From: Flavobacteriales bacterium UBA7519
Lineage (GTDB): Bacteria; Bacteroidota; Bacteroidia; Flavobacteriales; Weeksellaceae
NCBI GenBank assembly: GCA_002476905.1
Contig: DLND01000059.1
Location: 1-5,510 of the forward strand
Direction of reading: 5' to 3'
DNA: 5,510 nucleotides
Shown piece after piece: positions 4,945-5,510 of this stretch (positions are counted from its first letter, which is position 1; each line of letters starts with the position of its first letter). The position numbers and the translations under genes are program-made. The notes beneath the pieces are model-generated. The model saw only the letters and a program-made list of their open reading frames with translations, did not search any database and had not been told where the DNA came from.

Positions 4945-5510
4945 ATGAATAAAATCACCCAGCTGTTCAATATAAAGTACCCGATTGTACAAGGCGGAAT
5001 GATCTGGCATTCCGGTTGGCGATTGGCTTCGGCAGTTTCTAATAATGGGGGATTGGGATTGATTGGTTCGGCTAGTATGTATCCTGATATTTTGAGAGAA
5101 AATATTAGGAAATGTAAAGCGGCTACGGATAAACCATTCGGTGTGAATGTAGCTCTACTTTACCCAAATCTTGAAGAAATCATCAAAATCATTTTGGAAG
5201 AAGGCGTAAAAATCGTTTTTACATCGGCAGGGAATCCAAAAACTTATACAGAAACTTTGAAGAAAGAAGGCATCAAAGTCGCTCATGTAGTTTCAAGTGC
5301 AAAGTTTGCGATAAAATGTCAGGAAGCTGGAGTTGATGCGGTTGTAGCAGAAGGTTTTGAAGCTGGCGGTCATAACGGGCGAGATGAAACGACCACGCTT
5401 TGCCTGATTCCGAATGTCAGAAAACATATTGATACCCCATTGATTGCAGCGGGTGGAATTGCATTGGGAAGTCAGATGCGTGCTGTAATGACTTTGGGCG
5501 CAGACGGTGT
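4945..5510 (+). CDS. Nitronate monooxygenase (2-nitropropane dioxygenase family), N-terminal part
   Basis: An FMN-dependent TIM-barrel enzyme of the 2-nitropropane dioxygenase / nitronate monooxygenase family, which oxidises toxic alkyl nitronates; FabK enoyl reductases share the fold. The 188 complete codons visible show the family motifs in order: YPIVQGGM (residues 12-19), NNGGLGLIG (33-41), FGVNVAL (65-71), AEGFEAGGHNG (135-145) and AAGGIA (168-173). H143 in the AGGHNG motif matches the catalytic base of characterised nitronate monooxygenases. The C-terminal half is beyond the right edge. ATG 4945 is chosen because the protein then begins about 11 residues before PIVQGGM, as in relatives. 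An in-frame ATG at 4897 would add 16 residues (MSSFIDFGLAQKQYNK) and is a real alternative. The gene stands alone behind a terminator with its own candidate -7 box. Confidence 0.88.
   Translation, partial: MNKITQLFNIKYPIVQGGMIWHSGWRLASAVSNNGGLGLIGSASMYPDILRENIRKCKAATDKPFGVNVALLYPNLEEIIKIILEEGVKIVFTSAGNPKTYTETLKKEGIKVAHVVSSAKFAIKCQEAGVDAVVAEGFEAGGHNGRDETTTLCLIPNVRKHIDTPLIAAGGIALGSQMRAVMTLGADG

Overview
The window looks like a chromosomal segment of a Bacteroidota bacterium of the Flavobacteriia, most likely the Weeksellaceae (Chryseobacterium, Epilithonimonas or Kaistella type). The DNA is AT-rich and Shine-Dalgarno sites are essentially absent. Promoters fit the Bacteroidota pattern (TTG/TTTG, a spacer of about 19-21 bp, then TAnnTTTG). 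A decayed secreted-protein gene shows both a flavobacterial signal peptide and a tail like that of Type IX secretion (T9SS) substrates. The genus is an inference from protein style, not a measured match.

Layout from left to right. Positions 1-921 (minus) hold the N-terminal 307 residues of a large SAM-dependent methyltransferase that runs off the left edge. Its start faces an ada gene (1056-2099, plus) across a 134-bp intergenic region with a clear ada promoter. Next come a GNAT acetyltransferase (2161-2676, with its own candidate -7 box) and a small cupin protein (2703-3065), both on plus and 26 bp apart, so probably co-transcribed. A 72-bp AT-rich gap separates the cupin from two convergent minus-strand genes: a HipA-like kinase (3499-4287) and a DUF3037 protein (3138-3533) that overlap by 35 bp and form a bicistronic unit. 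At the right edge a nitronate monooxygenase (from 4945, or 4897) starts on plus and leaves the window.

The region between the kinase and the monooxygenase (4288-4944) is the least ordinary part. It holds a minus-strand promoter for the kinase operon with an unusually long leader of about 175 nt, a nested inverted repeat, and a perfect tandem 11-bp repeat with a 12-bp period. The tandem repeat lies directly upstream of a second promoter. That promoter reads into a tiny broken gene, whose signal peptide and T9SS-like C-terminal tail sit in different frames. A strong intrinsic terminator closes it. The promoter, possible operator and terminator look intact while the coding sequence has collapsed.

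Functionally the window is a mosaic: alkylation-damage response (Ada), small-molecule modification (GNAT, cupin, methyltransferase), a HipA-like kinase module of unknown role, and flavin-dependent nitronate detoxification. No mobile element, tRNA, rRNA or CRISPR array is visible. The most interesting items are the kinase/DUF3037 pair and the well-regulated but decayed secreted-protein locus beside it.
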